Source: Zygnema cylindricum
Taxonomy: Eukaryota; Streptophyta; Zygnematophyceae; Zygnematales; Zygnemataceae
DNA length: 64,000 nucleotides
Reading direction: 5' to 3'
Assembly (NCBI GenBank): GCA_037447655.1
Contig: JBBHKE010000962.1
Coordinates: 100,822 to 164,821 of the forward strand
In this document: positions 60,280 to 64,000 of the stretch, in pieces
Layout: every line of letters begins with the position of its first letter
Numbering within the stretch: position 1 is the first letter of the stretch
Notes under the pieces: generated by a model
The model's input: the letters and a program-made list of their open reading frames with translations, nothing else
What the model was told of the DNA's origin: nothing
The model's database searches: none
Program-made: the position numbers and the translations under genes

Positions 60280-60645
60280 TACTATTCAATCTGTCGAACA
60301 AGTTGAGCCGCGCGTCACGTGAGAACAGTTCACCTTTAACTAAAAAACAAATAAACAAAAAGTACAGTCATATTGTCGTTTGGCGTAGCAGGCAATTATT
60401 TTTTTAGTATGCTACGTGAAATGAGGAGCATACGCGGGGAGTACAAAAATATCCTACACTCGTCATTGAACGAGTATTTTGAAAGGAGGAGAAAGTATTT
60501 TGAAAGAGGAGAAGTTGTGTACATTCAAAATATAAAAAGTACAAGACAAATCCGCGTGTACGATTTACTTACTCCAAAATGTGACGTTACTATGGGATTT
60601 TCGTACGGTCAAAAAATAAATTCCGTACTTTTCAATGTAGATTAA

Positions 60646-62074
60646 AGGCGTGTTCCCATGTAATTGAAACTTTGAAACGTTACTTTGGATTTTAGCGCAA
60701 CGTTACTTTGGATTTTAGCGCAGATTTTACGGTGAACTTTTCGAAGTGTGCCTATGTCAATCGTTACTTGCGCCTTCATTACTTCAAATATGTCACATTT
60801 GTAGACGTCGCCAATATCTTGCGACACCTGTAGACGCCAACAAACTGCGTACATTTGTAAACGCCAACGAGCTCCGAACAAACTGCGAACATTTGTCGAC
60901 GCCAACGAGCTCTTGACATTTGTAGACGCCCACACGTGGACAACATAAACAATCGCCTACGTCTACAAATGGGTTGTACAGTACATCGCCAATTGCTATT
61001 AGCGTAGAAGTTTATTTAGCGTATATGAATAATTACCGTAGTTTATGCTAATTAAGAATTTGAATTTTTTGAAAAAAACATACAATCTAATTATTTAATA
61101 ATTATAATTTGGGTATTTGAAAAAAGTAAATGTCGGTCGCAAACATACTTACACTAATATAGGTATTTGTACAAAATCTGACAAATCGTACGTTCACACA
61201 ATCAAAACGTGGCTGTTGGACGAATATATGTGAACGTGATATTTGACAACCCGATTTGATCCATTTTTTAGACCACACATTTTCATGCGTCCGCGGCTAC
61301 TAAACATAATGAATTGTACCTTTTCACTTAAAAAGCTACGTTTTTGTACGGTCTGACTTTGACCATACACCATACTATTTAAAAGATGACGTACTTCCAT
61401 TTTGTACGGTACGTGGAAAATAACCCTAAATAGCGTACACAAAAAAATAGAATAAGCTACGCTATTGGATAATAAAAAAAAAGCGGTATAAAAATAACGT
61501 ACACTACGCTAATAGCGATTGGCGTTGTAGTGAAAGTGACATTGAATGTTTAGCGTGACATTGCAGACGCCAGGCTTTCTTTCACCACCATTTGCGTAGT
61601 TCTGGCGGATCTTGTTCTGCTGTCTGTTGCCATTTTTTACGCTTTTCCATTTAACGTAAAAGGTCACTACACCGTTGTAATCTCCGCAAGCCCCTGGTGT
61701 AGAGAAGTTCCGGCAAACAAACGAATTGTTTGCAAACAGACAAACAACTTTTTTTTTCGTGTACTCTCCCAATTGCAAAAAAATATTCGAAAATGTTTGA
61801 TGATTGTAATCCAGGTTTTATATTCGTTAATAGGGTAGTGTTTTGATTAAAATTAAGTCGCGATTTAATTCCAGTGCAAGTGTGAAGATGAGGTAGAAGT
61901 GGGCCGCGATGATAATAACGCCAAATTGTCGTACCTTCCAAGCTCCAAGATGACGCAAAATGTACTTGTGTTATTGCCCATTTTTCGTACGACATAATAT
62001 TTTCTCGTTGGAAGTTTTTTTTTCTGTGAAAACGACGGAAAAAAACCCGTACTTGAACACATGGGAACACGCCC
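60646..62074. mobile_element. Harbinger-like element, GGGCGTGTTCCCATGT family
   Basis: Inverted ends AGGCGTGTTCCCATGT and ACATGGGAACACGCCC with TAA at 60643-60645 and 62075-62077; 1429 bp including the nested family A copy. The ends and some internal words (TGTCGTTTTCAC-like) recall the GGGTACGTCCCC family. Confidence 0.87.
60984..61527. mobile_element. TA-flanked MITE (family A, 544 bp) nested in a Harbinger-like element
   Basis: Ends CATCGCCAATTGCTATTAGC and, read inwards from the right, CAACGCCAATCGCTATTAGC; TA at 60982-60983 and 61528-61529. Confidence 0.87.
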
Positions 62075-62077
62075 TAA

Positions 62078-63531
62078 CTCTCCTCCCGGATGTCCGTATG
62101 TGGTTATATTTAGTACCGTACTCTCCAATGTAGATTAACTCTCCGCGCGAATTTGGTACGCTCGTGATGTAGATTAACTCTCCCCCAAAATGTACTTCCA
62201 TTTTAAAATTCTCTCCCCCAAAATGTATTTCCATTTTAAAATATATATGTTTACAAACGTACGGAAATATGACGTAGACTAACACTTATACAAATATTTC
62301 AGACACTCGAACGTACATGAGTATTGATACACGTACGTTTGAACGCAAAATCTTTTAATAGAGTGTGTAAAATACATATTATGTTTTCAAACTTACACCG
62401 CGAAGTGCTATTTATGTTCAAAAATAATTTGTGTGAAGGAACAATTAGTGTTATTAACCCTATTTAATGCTTAAGGGCCTAATGCCAACAAAAAAATAAC
62501 GCTAATTTATACATCTAATACCAATTTTGATACACGTTCCTATAATGTAGTCGGCTAGCCGCTATAGGTTGTGTTCACATAGTCGACGTTTGAACATGTG
62601 AGAACAAGTTGGTGTTATGTTTTGTTTTCCCGTCTTTATTACCGTAATCAAAATTGAGGGTGTTTTCTCGTGACAACGACACTTATTTTGACGTCTCGAC
62701 ATCGTTATTCGAACGTTTTTTTTTGTAGGTTCGCAGTTAAAACAAAAAAATAAAATGGATTCGTGATTAAAACAAAAAAATATAATGGACTGGCAAATTT
62801 TGTACACTACATTTCAAAATTGCTCTGTTATAGTCATTTGCATTAAGTACACTGTACATATATTAGGATAAATAAAAAAATATAGTTATTGATTCTATTT
62901 TGGGTTCGTGGGTCAAAATTTGGGAGCGTTAAATAAATTGTATTGACAATTATATTATTTAACAGTGTAATTTTGTTTCCAAACGAACAATTCAATCTTT
63001 TATTTTTGTGTTTTCATTATTTGTACATTGTCTTTTTCGCTTTGTCTCTTTCATTGATGTCATGTTAATTTTGTGTTATTTGTCCTCTTTGTTTTTTAGT
63101 TTTTACTTACAAACTTATGTTTTTTGCATCGTTTTTATTATTAACTTATTATTCGCCCATGTTTTTTTTTATATATACATATTTTATCAAAGACAATAAC
63201 ATATTTTTCTGTTTTGTTTTTGTTAAACGAAATTGTGTTTCTACACGTACGCTTTGTAACAACAATGCGGCAACCACATGTAATTAAAGGTGTTGCACAC
63301 AGTGACTTTTTGACTTTACATGAGCTCCACTTTGATAGCACATTAACTTAGGCGCAAAATTGAAATTTAATCGAGAATCGTAAGTAGTATAGCTTGATTT
63401 GGTCGCGAGTGTTGACTCGCAGTATTTTCATATAGTTTGATATTTTTACGCGGGTCTGTTTTATTATATTGTACAAAGTATATCTCATTTCGTGCGATTT
63501 AATTTATCCGTACAAGACTTTTAATACTTTA
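62078..63531. other. AT-rich intergenic, no gene seen
   Basis: Contains a short direct repeat of CTCTCCCCCAAAATGTA / TTCCATTTTAAAAT near 62179-62242. No coding or transposon-end signal was recognised. Confidence 0.4.
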
Positions 63532-64000
63532 GGATGCGTCTTTATGTGCCAAATAAGGATTTTTTTTGTCATTTTTTTGTAAAACTTAGAGCCCTACCAG
63601 GTAAGTTTCAACCGTACAAAAAAATAGAAAAAATGAGAAGTACATTTTGCGTTATTATCAAATTTAATATGTACTACATGCTGTTGTCTTGTGTTCTTCG
63701 ACCCACGACCACGCCAAACAACGTCATCTTTAAACTTTCCTTTAAAAAACAGGGATGATCTGTTTTAAAACAAAGTATTTTCGAAATACAAATAGGAACA
63801 CGTATTCGCACATGTAAACTTTTTTATAGAAATTTCAAACGAATTTAAGCGGCGAAAGGTACACTATTCGTTATATTTTGTCCATTTGCGTCAAAGTACG
63901 ACGAGGCAAGGAACACAATCTTTTTTAGTTTTGTTCGTTAGCGTTTGGTAACCATTTTATTTTGCCAGGGGTCTTATGATGCCATTTCACGTTGAGTGGA
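63532..64000 (+). mobile_element. Harbinger-like MITE, GGGTGCGTCTCT family, copy 2, cut by window end
   Basis: Starts GGATGCGTCTTTATGT after TTA and matches the 5' part of 11098-11861 through the window end (shared AAAACTTAGAGCC, GTAAGTTTCAACCGTAC, GAGAAGTACATTTTGCG). Confidence 0.85.

Noticed and set aside
60373-60645. 90-aa frame between two transposons
   Set aside because: Its stop coincides with the TAA target site of the Harbinger-like element, and it resembles no known protein; probably chance or a transposon remnant.

Overview
The window is nuclear DNA of a streptophyte, either a land plant or a charophyte alga. Its genes have many short GT-AG introns. One encodes a plant-type sucrose-phosphate synthase with a C-terminal phosphatase-like domain, and another encodes a BES1/BZR1-type transcription factor, a family known from streptophytes. 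The BES1-N domain differs clearly from the seed-plant consensus, so a non-seed lineage is likely, but I cannot name the species. There are no bacterial operons, CRISPR arrays or rRNA genes, and I found no tRNA gene.

Genes. (1) 313-6957 (+): sucrose-phosphate synthase, 14 exons, 1052 aa, every junction in frame. (2) 20246-22007 (-): an F-box protein with an unfamiliar C-terminal region; internal exons are only partly resolved. (3) 31852-39383 (-): a VPS3/TGFBRAP1-like subunit of the CORVET endosomal tether, at least 13 exons, with a giant polypurine satellite in one intron and one or two frame problems. (4) 39505/39592-46086 (+): tRNA (guanine26-N2)-dimethyltransferase TRM1, 12 exons, head-to-head with VPS3 and with two in-frame start codons that suggest mitochondrial and nuclear/cytosolic isoforms. 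(5) 49282-50717 (-): a BES1/BZR1-like factor, two coding exons. The gene functions (sucrose synthesis, ubiquitin ligase targeting, endosomal tethering, tRNA modification, transcription) are unrelated and do not suggest a shared pathway.

Repeats. Most of the rest (8.4-17.2, 22.7-30.8, 42.5-43.1, 53.5-54.5 and 59.4-62.1 kb, and 63.5 kb to the end) is nested DNA transposons and MITEs whose ends and target-site duplications (TSDs) can be read directly. Elements with 3-bp TAA/TTA TSDs and GGG-starting ends look like PIF/Harbinger types. Elements with 8-bp TSDs are hAT types; one of these (14311-17198) carries a decayed transposase. A third, very abundant family is flanked by TA. A dead non-LTR retrotransposon (25.0-27.0 kb, minus strand) lies inside a tandemly duplicated 2.3-kb repeat block. 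Two pairs of MITEs lie in inverted orientation next to each other and form 0.5-kb and 0.9-kb arm palindromes. The segment from 54.5 to 59.4 kb is AT-rich, has no recognisable gene and contains long AT microsatellites.

The most interesting points are the dual-start TRM1 with its very short shared promoter, the 1.16-kb GGGAGA satellite in a VPS3 intron (G-quadruplex-capable, and transcribed as a giant polypyrimidine tract), the twin inverted MITEs as possible small-RNA sources, and the set of Harbinger-like families that share a terminal CCCATGT-type motif.
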